Shown here: positions 25,708 to 34,533 of the stretch, in pieces | How positions within the stretch are numbered: position 1 is the first letter of the stretch | Layout: each line of letters begins with the position of its first letter | From: Solirubrobacterales bacterium | GTDB lineage: Bacteria; Actinomycetota; Thermoleophilia; Solirubrobacterales; 70-9 | Assembly (NCBI GenBank): GCA_013821475.1 | Contig: JACDGU010000003.1 | Span: forward strand, 1-48,946 | Direction of reading: 5' to 3' | Length of the DNA: 48,946 nucleotides | Notes under the pieces: generated by a model | Seen by the model: the letters and a program-made list of their open reading frames with translations, nothing else | What the model was told of the DNA's origin: nothing | Database searches by the model: none | Translations under genes and position numbers: made by a program

Positions 25708-28599
25708 ATGTTTCCTTGGAGGGGAAATGCAACTGGCGCAAGCTGGGGCCGTATCGCGATTGCCGCGATCGCGATGAGCCTGCTCATGGCGAGTCCGGCG
25801 CTGGCCAACACGGGCACGATCATCGCCCCGCAGCACCCGCCGGCCTACACGGCGACGGACGGTTGGCAGGCGGGCACCTGCAAGAAAGACACGCCGACAT
25901 GCAGCGTCGACACCCCCGAACAGTTCTTCGAACAGGCGGCGGGGCATCCCCCCGTCGGCTTCACCCAGTTCATCGTCGAACACACGACCACCACGGTCGG
26001 GCCGCTGACGTTCGAACAGCCGGTGGGGGAACTGGAGACCGTCCGCGTCGATCTCCCCGTCGGCCTCAGCGTCAATCCCGGCGCCACCGAACGCTGCCCC
26101 CTGGCGACCTTCGAAGCCGGTGCCAGCGGTTGTCCGGCCGGATCGAAAGTCGGCGAAAGCGCGGTCACGGCTGCGGCACCGCCGCTCGGGCTGCCAACGG
26201 AACCGGTTCCGGGGGTCACCTTGGTTCCCGTCTACAACGTGATTCCGTCCGCCGGCGAATCGGCCCGCTTCGGCCTCGAACTCGGCGGCAGTGAAGTCTT
26301 CCTCAAAGGCGACGTGGCCTGGGACGGCGACTATCACGAGGGATTCACGATCGCCGTTCCCAAAGCCCTGCCGGCGGCCGTCGAAGGCCTGATCCTCAAG
26401 AACCGACTCGTCTTCAACGGCCAGGCCGGGGACGGGACCTTCATCACCACGCCCAGCACCTGCCTTGGCGCCTCGACGCCGGGTCCATCGGGCAGCCTCT
26501 ACTCGACCTTCCTGCTTGCGGCTTCTTATGAAGAAGAGGCGCAGGCCGGCTATCAGTTCCCGCAGAGCGCCGAGCCGGCATTCGAGTCGCCGATTCCGCC
26601 GGGAACCTCGCCGAAAGAGTGCAACACGATCCCCTACGCGCCGACGGTCGCCGTCCAGCCGGGGACCGCCGAAACCGACTCGCCCGCCGGTGCTCAGGTC
26701 GAGGTCGACGTCCCCCACATCCTCGGCAAAGAAAACCAGGACAGCTCGACGACGCGGAGCGCGTCGGTGACCCTGCCGGGTGGGATGGGGATCAATCCCT
26801 CGGCGGCGAACGGGCTGGCCACCTGCACCGACGCGCAGTTCGCCAAGGGGACCAAAAACCCGATTGCCTGCCCAGCGGCCTCGCGGGTGGGGACGGTTAC
26901 GATCGAGTCCCCGGCACTGCCGGAAGGCAACCTCGAAGGCCCGGTTTTCGTCGGCCAGCAGCTCAGCCGCGACCCGACCTCCGGCCAGGAGTACCGCGTC
27001 TTCGTCGACGCCGAGTCGGCGCGCTACGGGATCTCCGTCCGCCTGGTCGGCAACGTCAGCGCCAACCCGGTGAGCGGGCAGCTGACGACGACCTTTGGCG
27101 AAACCCCGCAGGTCCCGTTCAGCGCCTTCCGGCTGAAGTTCGATCCGGGCGCGCGCGCCGTCCTCAGCAGCCCGCCGATCTGCGGCCCCAACACCACGGC
27201 GACCAAGCTCACCCCGTGGTCCGGCAATCCGGCGGCCAGCCCTTCGCGGACCTTCGCGCTGACCAAGGCGCCCGGCGGTGGTGCCTGCGCGAAGACGATG
27301 GCCGAACGGCCCTTCGCGCCGAGCTTCGCGGCGGCGCCGAAGAAGACCACCGCCGGCGCCTTCAGCCCGCTCTCGATCCACCTCGTCAGGCCCCCCGGGC
27401 AGCAGGAGCTGAAGGGGATCGACATCGAGCTGGCGCCGGGGATGACCGGCAAGCTCGCCGGGATTCCATATTGCAAAGGCCCGGCGCTGGCCGCTGCGGC
27501 GGCGCACTCCGGAGTGGTCGAGCAGGCCAGCTCGAGCTGCCCGGACAAGAGCCTCGTCGGCAGCGCTTCGATCGCAGCCGGGACCGGCACCGCGCCGCTG
27601 AAGATCGCCGGCAATGTCTTCCTCTCAGGCCCCTACCACGGGGCTCCTCTCTCCCTGGCAGTCGTCACCCCTGCCACGGCCGGGCCGTTCGATCTCGGCA
27701 CGACCGTGGTCAGGGTAGCGCTGTTCGTCGATCCCGAAACCGCCCGGATCGACGCTATCTCCGACCCGGTCCCGGACGTCTTCGGTGGCACCAAGCTCAG
27801 CATCCGCTCCGTCGACATCGAGATCAACCGCCCCAACTTCACCCTCAACCCGACCAGCTGTGACCCCCTCGCGACCGAAGCCGTCCTCCACGGCGGCGGC
27901 GCCGACCCCGCCAACCCGGCGGCCTTCAGCGCCTTCCCGGTCAGCGTCCCGTTCCAGACCTCCGACTGCGGGGCGCTGCGCTTCCGGCCGAAGCTCTACA
28001 CGCGGTTGTTCGGCGGGCGCAAGAAGACGAAACGCTCGCAGTTCCCCAAATTCCGCGCCGTCCTCCTCGCCCGCGAAGGCGACGCGAACATCGGCCGCGT
28101 CGCGCTCACCCTGCCCCACTCGGAGTTCCTCGAACAGGGCCACATCGGCACCATCTGCACCCGCGTCCAGCTGGCCGCCGCGGACTGCCCGGCGCGCTCG
28201 ATCTACGGCTACGCGACGGCGCAGACGCCGCTGCTCGACGACGAACTCTCCGGCCCGGTCTACCTGACCTCCTCCAGCCACGAACTGCCGGACCTGCTGG
28301 TCGACCTCAAGGGCCAGGTGGACGTCCGCCTGCGCGGCGTGATCAGCGCCACCAAGGCGAGGATCAAGACCGTCTTCAGCACCGTGCCGGACGTCCCGGT
28401 GAGCAAGTTCACGCTGACCATGCTGGGCGGCAAGCGCGGCCTGCTGGTCAACTCGCGCGATCTCTGCGCCCGGCCCTCTTTCTCCTTCCTCAACTTCAAA
28501 GCCCAGAACGGCAAGCGCTTGCGCAAGAAGCGGCTGCCGTTGAGAATGCCCGCCTGTAGCCGGCACCGTGGCGCGAAGAAGCGCAGCGGCGGCGATTGA
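25708..28599 (+). CDS. Large secreted four-module protein, paralogue A
   Basis: 963 residues, family not recognised. A signal peptide (GRIAIAAIAMSLLMASPALA) leads to FFEQAAGHPPVGFTQFIVEH. Four diverged modules follow at residues ~110-150, ~352-416, ~570-640 and ~797-868. Each reads LPxG...C...CPxxSxVG...LxGxVY; for example SVTLPGGMGINPSAANG, then ACPAASRVGT and LEGPVFVGQ. The protein ends MPAC plus a basic tail. The ATG at 25708 is leaderless. A strong GGAGGGG with ATG at 25727 lies inside it out of frame and opens only 16 codons. It is first of three tandem paralogues and is probably an envelope or matrix protein. Confidence 0.85.
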   Translation: MFPWRGNATGASWGRIAIAAIAMSLLMASPALANTGTIIAPQHPPAYTATDGWQAGTCKKDTPTCSVDTPEQFFEQAAGHPPVGFTQFIVEHTTTTVGPLTFEQPVGELETVRVDLPVGLSVNPGATERCPLATFEAGASGCPAGSKVGESAVTAAAPPLGLPTEPVPGVTLVPVYNVIPSAGESARFGLELGGSEVFLKGDVAWDGDYHEGFTIAVPKALPAAVEGLILKNRLVFNGQAGDGTFITTPSTCLGASTPGPSGSLYSTFLLAASYEEEAQAGYQFPQSAEPAFESPIPPGTSPKECNTIPYAPTVAVQPGTAETDSPAGAQVEVDVPHILGKENQDSSTTRSASVTLPGGMGINPSAANGLATCTDAQFAKGTKNPIACPAASRVGTVTIESPALPEGNLEGPVFVGQQLSRDPTSGQEYRVFVDAESARYGISVRLVGNVSANPVSGQLTTTFGETPQVPFSAFRLKFDPGARAVLSSPPICGPNTTATKLTPWSGNPAASPSRTFALTKAPGGGACAKTMAERPFAPSFAAAPKKTTAGAFSPLSIHLVRPPGQQELKGIDIELAPGMTGKLAGIPYCKGPALAAAAAHSGVVEQASSSCPDKSLVGSASIAAGTGTAPLKIAGNVFLSGPYHGAPLSLAVVTPATAGPFDLGTTVVRVALFVDPETARIDAISDPVPDVFGGTKLSIRSVDIEINRPNFTLNPTSCDPLATEAVLHGGGADPANPAAFSAFPVSVPFQTSDCGALRFRPKLYTRLFGGRKKTKRSQFPKFRAVLLAREGDANIGRVALTLPHSEFLEQGHIGTICTRVQLAAADCPARSIYGYATAQTPLLDDELSGPVYLTSSSHELPDLLVDLKGQVDVRLRGVISATKARIKTVFSTVPDVPVSKFTLTMLGGKRGLLVNSRDLCARPSFSFLNFKAQNGKRLRKKRLPLRMPACSRHRGAKKRSGGD

Positions 28600-28687
28600 T
28601 CCAAGCCGGCAGCGGGTACGTTGTGGCCAGGGGTTGGCAACGCCGACGATGAGACGCAGGTATGGGACAACTGCAGAAGGAGATTCG

Positions 28688-31510
28688 ATGAGCAGCAGGA
28701 CCGGGATTCTGGGTGCGATCATGGCGTTGGTCGCGTTGTCGCTTGCCGTGAGCGCTCCGGCGGCCGGCGCCGTCGACATCATCGAAGTTCAGTCAGAAAC
28801 GGCGCAGGCCGGTTGGCAGGCCGGAACCTGCCAGCTCGATCCCACCAATGAATGTTCCCCGGCCAAACCATCGCTCTTCTTCACGCAGGCGGCAGGGCAT
28901 CCGCCGGTGGGCTTCACTCAAATCATCGTCAAACACGGCACCGGCGCCGGGGAACCGCCGGTGGGGGACCTGAAAACCGTGCGCGTCGACCTGCCGCCCG
29001 GCCTCAGCGTCAACCCGCAGGCCACGGAACAGTGCTCGGTAGCCAATTTCAAAGCCAGTACCTGCCCGATCGGCTCAAAAGTCGGCGAAAGCTTCGTCAC
29101 CGCGAGCGCGCCGCCAATCACCGTGCCACTGACGGCGGCCGTCTACAACATCCAACCGGTGAACGGAGAACCGGCCCGGTTCGGGTTCATCCTCGCCGGC
29201 ACCGAAGTGATCCTCGAAGCCGGGGTCTCCTGGAGCACCGACTATCACGAGTACTTCACGATCCACGTCTCCAAAGTCGAACTGCCGCTGGGGCTGCTCG
29301 AAGCGCTGATCCCGGTGAAGATCCTCAAAAATCGTCTGGTCTTCAACGGCACCACTGGCCAGGGCGGTGCAGGCGGGGCCTTCCTCACGACCCCGAGCAC
29401 CTGCTTCAACCCGGAAGCGGATCCGTACCGGCACATCTACTCCACCTTCCTTCGCGCCGACTCCTACCAGGAACCTGCCGCGGGCTTCCCGGCCGGCTCC
29501 CAGGAACTCGAGGCTCCGCTGCCGAAAGGGGTGAAACCGACTGGCTGCGCCAACGTCCCGTTCAAGCCCTCGGTCGCTGCCGTGCCGGCGACTGTGCAGA
29601 CGGATTCGCCGGACGGACCGACGGTGGAAGTCGGCGTGCCCTTCGAAAGCGCCGCCGCGATCGCCAACTCGAACCTCCGCACCGCCCGGGTCTCGCTGCC
29701 CGTGGGCGAGGGCCTCAACCCTTCCGCCGCGACGGGGCTGCAGGCCTGCACCGACGCCCAGTTCGGCAAAGGGACGACCGCTGCGGTGGCATGTCCGGCC
29801 CCCTCGGAAGTCGGCACCGTCGCGATCCAGACGCCGGTGCTGCCGCCCAACTCCCTCACCGGCAAGGTCTATCTCGGCCAGCAGCTCAGCCGCGATCCAA
29901 CCTCAGGCAACGAGTACCGGATCTTCATCGACGCCGAGTCGGCGCGCTATGGCCAGTCCGTGCGCCTCGTCGGCAACGTCAGCGCGAATCCGAAAACGGG
30001 GCAGCTGACGGCAACGGTCAGTGAGGCACCGCAACTCCCGTTCACCTCGGTGAGCGTCAAGTTCAGCGGCACCAAAGGCGTTCTCACCAGCCCGCCGACC
30101 TGCGGCCCCAACCGCACGACTGGACTGCTGACGCCCTGGTCGGGCACCGCCGACGCCAGCATCGCCGACAAAGGCTTCACCCTGACCAAAGCGCCCGGCG
30201 GCGGCGCCTGCGCGAAGACGATGGCCCAGCGGCCCTTCGCACCGGGCTTCACCGCCCAGCCCGGGACCGGTGCGGCACTTGCCTACACGCCGTTCTCCGT
30301 CCACATCACCCGGCCCCAGGGTCAGCAGGAGCTGAAAGGCGTCGACCTGACGCTGCCCCCGGGGGCGACGGCAAAGCTCGCCGGCGTTCCCTACTGCCCG
30401 CCCTCCGACTTCAACGCGGCGGCGACCAAGTCGGGTGCCGCCGAGAAGAAAAATCCCAGCTGTCCCAACGACAGCAAGGTCGGTGTCGCCACGATTCAGG
30501 CCGGCACCGGCGCCATCCCGCTGGAGATCGAAGGCACCGCCTACCTCGCCGGCCCTTATAAAGGTGCCCCGCTCTCGATCGTCGTAGTCACCCCGGCCCT
30601 GGCGGGCCCGTTCGACCTCGGCACGGTCGTCGTCCGGGTGGCGCTGTTCCTCGATCCGGAAACGGCACAGATCCACCCGGTCGCGGAAATCCCCGACGTC
30701 TTCGGCGGTGCCAAGCTCGACATCCGCTCGATCGCCGTCAACGTCAACCGCAAGGAATTCACCCTCAACGGGACCAACTGCCAGAAAGGCGCGACCGCGG
30801 GTGTGCTGCGCGGGGGCGGGGCGGATCCGACCAACCCGGCGGCCTTCTCCTCGGCGCCGGTCTCCGACGCCTTCCAGGGGACCGGCTGTAAGCCGCTCAA
30901 GTTCAAGCCGAAGCTGAAGCTGCGGCTGTTCGGCGCGACCAAGCGCAACAAGAACCCGCGCCTGCGGGCGGCCCTCAACACCAAGCCCGGCAACGCCAAC
31001 CTGGCGCGGGTCTCGGTTGCACTGCCGCACGCGCTGTTCCTCGACCAGGCGAGCCTCTCGAAGGTCTGCACCCGGGTCCAGTTCGCCGCCCAGAATTGTC
31101 CGAAGAAGTCGATCTACGGCCACGCCCGCGCCTTCTCACCGCTGCTCGGCAAGCCGCTCGAAGGGCCGGTCTACCTGCGCTCCTCGAACAACCTGCTGCC
31201 GGACATGGTCGCCCACCTCGAAGGCCAGGTAGACATCGATCTGGACGGTCGGATCGACAGCTACAAGGGCGGCATCCGCACCACCTTCGACCGCGTCCCC
31301 GACGTCCCGGTGAGCAAATTCGTGCTGACGCTCCCCGGCGGCAAGCACGGCCTCCTCGTCGCCTCGACCAACCTCTGCAAGAAACCGGTGAAGGCGATCG
31401 TCCAGCTCAAAGGACAGAACGGCAAGAAGGCCAACCGGCACATGAAAGTGCGCACCCCCTGCGGCAAAAAGCACAAGAAGCAGGGGAAGCACAAGCAGCA
31501 CAAGCACTGA
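28688..31510 (+). CDS. Large secreted four-module protein, paralogue B
   Basis: 940 residues. Signal peptide MSSRTGILGAIMALVALSLA. It is closest to paralogue A: GQQLSRDPTSGNEYRIFIDA and ARYGQSVRLVGNVSANP are nearly identical in both, as are CGPNRTTGLLTPWSG and TKAPGGGACAKTMAQRPFAP. The four LPxG/CP modules occur in the same order. The end is VRTPC followed by a Lys/His/Gln tail. AAGGAG lies 7 nt before the ATG, so translation is leadered, unlike A. The gap to A is 88 nt with no clear terminator, so co-transcription is likely. Function is unknown. Confidence 0.85.
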   Translation: MSSRTGILGAIMALVALSLAVSAPAAGAVDIIEVQSETAQAGWQAGTCQLDPTNECSPAKPSLFFTQAAGHPPVGFTQIIVKHGTGAGEPPVGDLKTVRVDLPPGLSVNPQATEQCSVANFKASTCPIGSKVGESFVTASAPPITVPLTAAVYNIQPVNGEPARFGFILAGTEVILEAGVSWSTDYHEYFTIHVSKVELPLGLLEALIPVKILKNRLVFNGTTGQGGAGGAFLTTPSTCFNPEADPYRHIYSTFLRADSYQEPAAGFPAGSQELEAPLPKGVKPTGCANVPFKPSVAAVPATVQTDSPDGPTVEVGVPFESAAAIANSNLRTARVSLPVGEGLNPSAATGLQACTDAQFGKGTTAAVACPAPSEVGTVAIQTPVLPPNSLTGKVYLGQQLSRDPTSGNEYRIFIDAESARYGQSVRLVGNVSANPKTGQLTATVSEAPQLPFTSVSVKFSGTKGVLTSPPTCGPNRTTGLLTPWSGTADASIADKGFTLTKAPGGGACAKTMAQRPFAPGFTAQPGTGAALAYTPFSVHITRPQGQQELKGVDLTLPPGATAKLAGVPYCPPSDFNAAATKSGAAEKKNPSCPNDSKVGVATIQAGTGAIPLEIEGTAYLAGPYKGAPLSIVVVTPALAGPFDLGTVVVRVALFLDPETAQIHPVAEIPDVFGGAKLDIRSIAVNVNRKEFTLNGTNCQKGATAGVLRGGGADPTNPAAFSSAPVSDAFQGTGCKPLKFKPKLKLRLFGATKRNKNPRLRAALNTKPGNANLARVSVALPHALFLDQASLSKVCTRVQFAAQNCPKKSIYGHARAFSPLLGKPLEGPVYLRSSNNLLPDMVAHLEGQVDIDLDGRIDSYKGGIRTTFDRVPDVPVSKFVLTLPGGKHGLLVASTNLCKKPVKAIVQLKGQNGKKANRHMKVRTPCGKKHKKQGKHKQHKH

Positions 31511-31516
31511 GCCGCG

Positions 31517-31538
31517 AGCGCCGCTGGGGCGCTTTGAA
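31517..31538 (+). terminator. Weak hairpin after paralogue B
   Basis: AGCGCC (31517-31522) pairs with GGCGCT (31528-31533), followed by TTT. The stem is short, so it may only partly terminate. The 168-nt gap also has the palindrome TGGTC-GTGT-GACCA (31571-31584), a possible operator for paralogue C. Confidence 0.3.
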
Positions 31539-31678
31539 CCGGATCTCCAATCCATACCGGACTTGATTCTTGGTCGTGTGACCAGCTAGTCTCGCCAGTG
31601 GGAACAGTCCTGGGAAGGCTGTGAGTAGCGTCATGCAGGGGCGGCGTTGTCCGCTCATTGGGGAATACAGGAGGGTTT

Positions 31679-34465
31679 ATGGCTAGGCGCTTGTTGCTCG
31701 TGTTTGCCGTGATGGCTTTGGGTGCCGTTTTCGTGGCGCCCGCTGCGCACGCGGCTTTCGGGATCGAAAAATGGGAATCGCTCACCTGCAACGCAGATGA
31801 AGAGACCCCGAAAGTCGGTGAAGAACCAATTGTCGGCAAACCGCCGTTGCCGCCCCCGGCGGGTCGCTGCACTGGGGCCACCGCCGGCAAATTCTTCACT
31901 CAAGCCGCCGGCCACCCGGACTTCGGGATCACCGACTTCACCCTCAATACCATCGCCACTCCAGGAGCAATCGGCTTCCCCGAAGGCTTCATTAAAAGAA
32001 TCGTCGTGAACACGCCCGAAGGATTGAGCGTCAATCCGGAAGCGGTGCCACAGTGCTCGCTCGCTCAGCTGAGCATCAACAAATGCCCGGCTGCGTCCCA
32101 GGTGGGAGTCAACTACCTGACGTTTGCGGCTCAGACGCCGCCCTGTACGGTGCCCTTCGCGGGCAAATGCGCGAACGGCCGAGTGGCGCTCCCGGTCTTC
32201 AACATGGTTCCGTTCGAAGGCGTGCCATCGATGGTGACGTTCCTGACCGAAACGGGAGCGACCTTCATCGTCGGTTCGCTCGACCCGGTTGATCAGCATG
32301 TCATCTTCACGATCGACCCGGTGCACCTGCCTCAGGCCGGGCCGCCGAAAAGCCCCCCTGTGGTCGGATCGAGGTTGGTCTTCAACGGCAAAGCTGGCAA
32401 CGGCACCTATCTGACGATGCCGAGCAACTGCGCCGGCGGTCAGATCACGAAACTCAACGTCAACTCCTACGAAGGTGGGGCCGACGAAGAATCGTATGAA
32501 ACGTCGGTCGGAGCCGAAGGCTGCGAAAACGTGCCCTTCAAACCGACGATCGCCGTCACGCCTCAGGGCGGCGCTGTCGACTCGCCGGAAGCGACCACCG
32601 TCAACGTGGGGATTCCGTTTGACGCGACGAAAGCAATCGCCAACTCGTACCTGAAAGAAGCGAAAGTGACGCTGCCCGAAGGGATGGGCCTGAATCCGGC
32701 TTCGGCCAACGGGCTCGTCGCCTGCACCGATGCGCAGTTCGGCTACCACACGAACAACCCGATCGCCTGCCCGGTCGCATCGCAGATCGGCACCGTCGAG
32801 GTCCAGACCCCGTCGCTGCCGGCTGACTCGCTGACCGGTGAGGTCTACGTCGGCCAGCCGAAAAGCAACGACCCGAGCAGCGGCGAACAGTTCCGGATCT
32901 TCATCCACGCCGGATCCACCCGCTACGGGGTCAACGTGCGCCTGATCGGGCACGTGTTCCCGAACCTGGCGACCGGTCAGCTGACCGCCGTCGTGCCGGA
33001 AAACCCGCAGGCGACGTTCAGCTCCTTCAAGCTCCGCTTCTTCGGCGGCGCCAAAGGCACGCTGACCTCGCCCCCCACCTGCGGTCCCAACGTCACGACG
33101 ACGTTGATGACCCCGTGGTCGGGTCACGCCGACGCGAACACCCCGACCGGGAGCTTCGTGCTCACCAGCGATCCGAGCGGCGGCAGCTGCCCGGCGACGC
33201 TGGGCGCGCGTCCGTTCAATCCCGGCTACACGGCAAAGTCGAACAGCAGCGCGGCCCGGGCCTACAGCCCGTTCACGGTGCACATCGGGCGCGCCGACGG
33301 GCAGCAGGAGCTGAAAGCGGTCAACGTGACCCTGCCGAAGGGTCTCGTCGGCAACCTCAGCGGCATCCCCTACTGCTCCGCAGGCGCCCTCGCGGCGGCG
33401 GCGGCCAGCAGCGGTGTGGCTCAGCTCGCCAATTACAGCTGTCCCGCGGCAAGCGAAATCGGCACCACGACGACCGCCGCCGGCAGTGGCAGCGGCCCGA
33501 TCAAGATCGCCGGCAAGGCATTCCTCGCCGGTCCTTACAAGGGGGCGCCGCTGTCGATGGCGATCATCACCCCGGGTGTCGCCGGTCCTTACGACGTCGG
33601 CACGATTGTCGTCCGGGTGGCGCTCAACGTGAATCCCGAAACCGCCCAGATCAACGCGGTCTCGGATCCGATTCCGAACGTGTTCGGCGGGGTCAAGCTG
33701 GACATCCGCTCGATCGACGTCAACGTCGACAGGACGAAGTTCATGCTCAACCCGACCAGTTGCGCGGCCCAGGCAACGACCGGTGCGATCAACGGTGGCG
33801 GCTCCAACCCCGCCAACCCGGCCGCGTTCAGCTCCTACGCGGTCAGCGATCCGTACTCGGCGACGGGCTGTGACAGCCTGAAGTTCAAGCCGAAGCTGCA
33901 CGTCCGGCTCAAGGGCGGGACGACGAGGAACAAGAACCCGCAGCTGCGGGCCGTGCTGGAAGCACGGGAAGGCGACGCCAACATCAGCCGCACCGCGTTG
34001 ACGATGCCGCACTCGCTGTTCCTCGATCAAAGCCACATCGGCACCGTCTGCACCCGGCCGCAGCTGGCCACGCAGACCTGCCCGGCCGCGTCGATCTACG
34101 GCAAGGCGGAAGCGGTGACGCCGCTGCTCAGCGAAAAGCTGAAGGGCAACGTCTACCTCGTCTCCTCCGACCACAAATTGCCGGACCTGCTCGCCGATCT
34201 GCGCGGTCAGGTGAACATCCAGTTGCGCGGCGTCATCAGCTCCCAGAAAGGCGGGCTGAAGACGGTGTTCAACTCGGTGCCGGACGTGCCGGTGAAGAAG
34301 TTCGTGCTCAACATGAACGGCGGCAAGAAGAGCCTGTTGGTCAACTCGACCAACACCTGCAAGGGCAAGCAGTTCGCCGTGCTCAACATCAAGGGGCAGA
34401 ACGGCGCTCAGGTCAAGAACAACAAGTTCGGCCTGAACATCGCCTCCTGCGGCAAGAAGAAGTAA
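31679..34465 (+). CDS. Large secreted four-module protein, paralogue C
   Basis: 928 residues. Signal peptide MARRLLLVFAVMALGAVFVA ending AHA. It is more diverged than A and B but has the same order: FFTQAAGHPDFGITDFTLN, VVNTPEGLSVNPEAV, KVTLPEGMGLNPASANGLVAC, CGPNVTTTLMTPWSG, LAGPYKGAPLSMAIITP, and MPHSLFLDQSHIGTVC with KLPDLLADLRGQVNI. It ends NIASCGKKK. GGAGGG lies before the ATG at 31679. Glu and Lys are written mostly GAA and AAA in the first half, unlike neighbouring cytosolic genes. A 168-nt leader region suggests its own promoter. Function is unknown. Confidence 0.85.
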   Translation: MARRLLLVFAVMALGAVFVAPAAHAAFGIEKWESLTCNADEETPKVGEEPIVGKPPLPPPAGRCTGATAGKFFTQAAGHPDFGITDFTLNTIATPGAIGFPEGFIKRIVVNTPEGLSVNPEAVPQCSLAQLSINKCPAASQVGVNYLTFAAQTPPCTVPFAGKCANGRVALPVFNMVPFEGVPSMVTFLTETGATFIVGSLDPVDQHVIFTIDPVHLPQAGPPKSPPVVGSRLVFNGKAGNGTYLTMPSNCAGGQITKLNVNSYEGGADEESYETSVGAEGCENVPFKPTIAVTPQGGAVDSPEATTVNVGIPFDATKAIANSYLKEAKVTLPEGMGLNPASANGLVACTDAQFGYHTNNPIACPVASQIGTVEVQTPSLPADSLTGEVYVGQPKSNDPSSGEQFRIFIHAGSTRYGVNVRLIGHVFPNLATGQLTAVVPENPQATFSSFKLRFFGGAKGTLTSPPTCGPNVTTTLMTPWSGHADANTPTGSFVLTSDPSGGSCPATLGARPFNPGYTAKSNSSAARAYSPFTVHIGRADGQQELKAVNVTLPKGLVGNLSGIPYCSAGALAAAAASSGVAQLANYSCPAASEIGTTTTAAGSGSGPIKIAGKAFLAGPYKGAPLSMAIITPGVAGPYDVGTIVVRVALNVNPETAQINAVSDPIPNVFGGVKLDIRSIDVNVDRTKFMLNPTSCAAQATTGAINGGGSNPANPAAFSSYAVSDPYSATGCDSLKFKPKLHVRLKGGTTRNKNPQLRAVLEAREGDANISRTALTMPHSLFLDQSHIGTVCTRPQLATQTCPAASIYGKAEAVTPLLSEKLKGNVYLVSSDHKLPDLLADLRGQVNIQLRGVISSQKGGLKTVFNSVPDVPVKKFVLNMNGGKKSLLVNSTNTCKGKQFAVLNIKGQNGAQVKNNKFGLNIASCGKKK

Positions 34466-34466
34466 C

Positions 34467-34483
34467 ACCGCGGTTCTCGCGGT
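34467..34483 (+). terminator. Hairpin after paralogue C
   Basis: ACCGCG (34467-34472) and CGCGGT (34478-34483) form a 6-bp stem directly after the stop codon. There is no U-tract. The stronger inverted repeat 11 nt further on (34494-34533) may do the real work. Confidence 0.35.
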
Positions 34484-34493
34484 AACGGCGCAA

Positions 34494-34533
34494 GCACCGA
34501 CGCGGAAGGCCAATTAGCCTCCCGCGTCGGTGC
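34494..34533. promoter_or_regulatory. 12-bp inverted repeat enclosing the GT2 promoter and start codon
   Basis: Exact arms GCACCGACGCGG (34494-34505) and CCGCGTCGGTGC (34522-34533). The loop contains TAGCCT (34515-34520), a -10 at 9 nt from the GTG at 34530, and the right arm contains that GTG. It could terminate read-through from paralogue C, act as an operator, or both. Confidence 0.5.

Noticed and set aside
25201-27507. 768-codon minus-strand frame across the regulator and surface protein A
   Set aside because: The Arg/Gly-rich product is antisense to well-supported genes, with no start signal.
25708-34465. Surface proteins as adhesins with known repeats (Ig-like, cadherin, PKD)
   Set aside because: I see none of the usual motifs (e.g. 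DxDxDG, PKD box). I left the family open rather than force a name.
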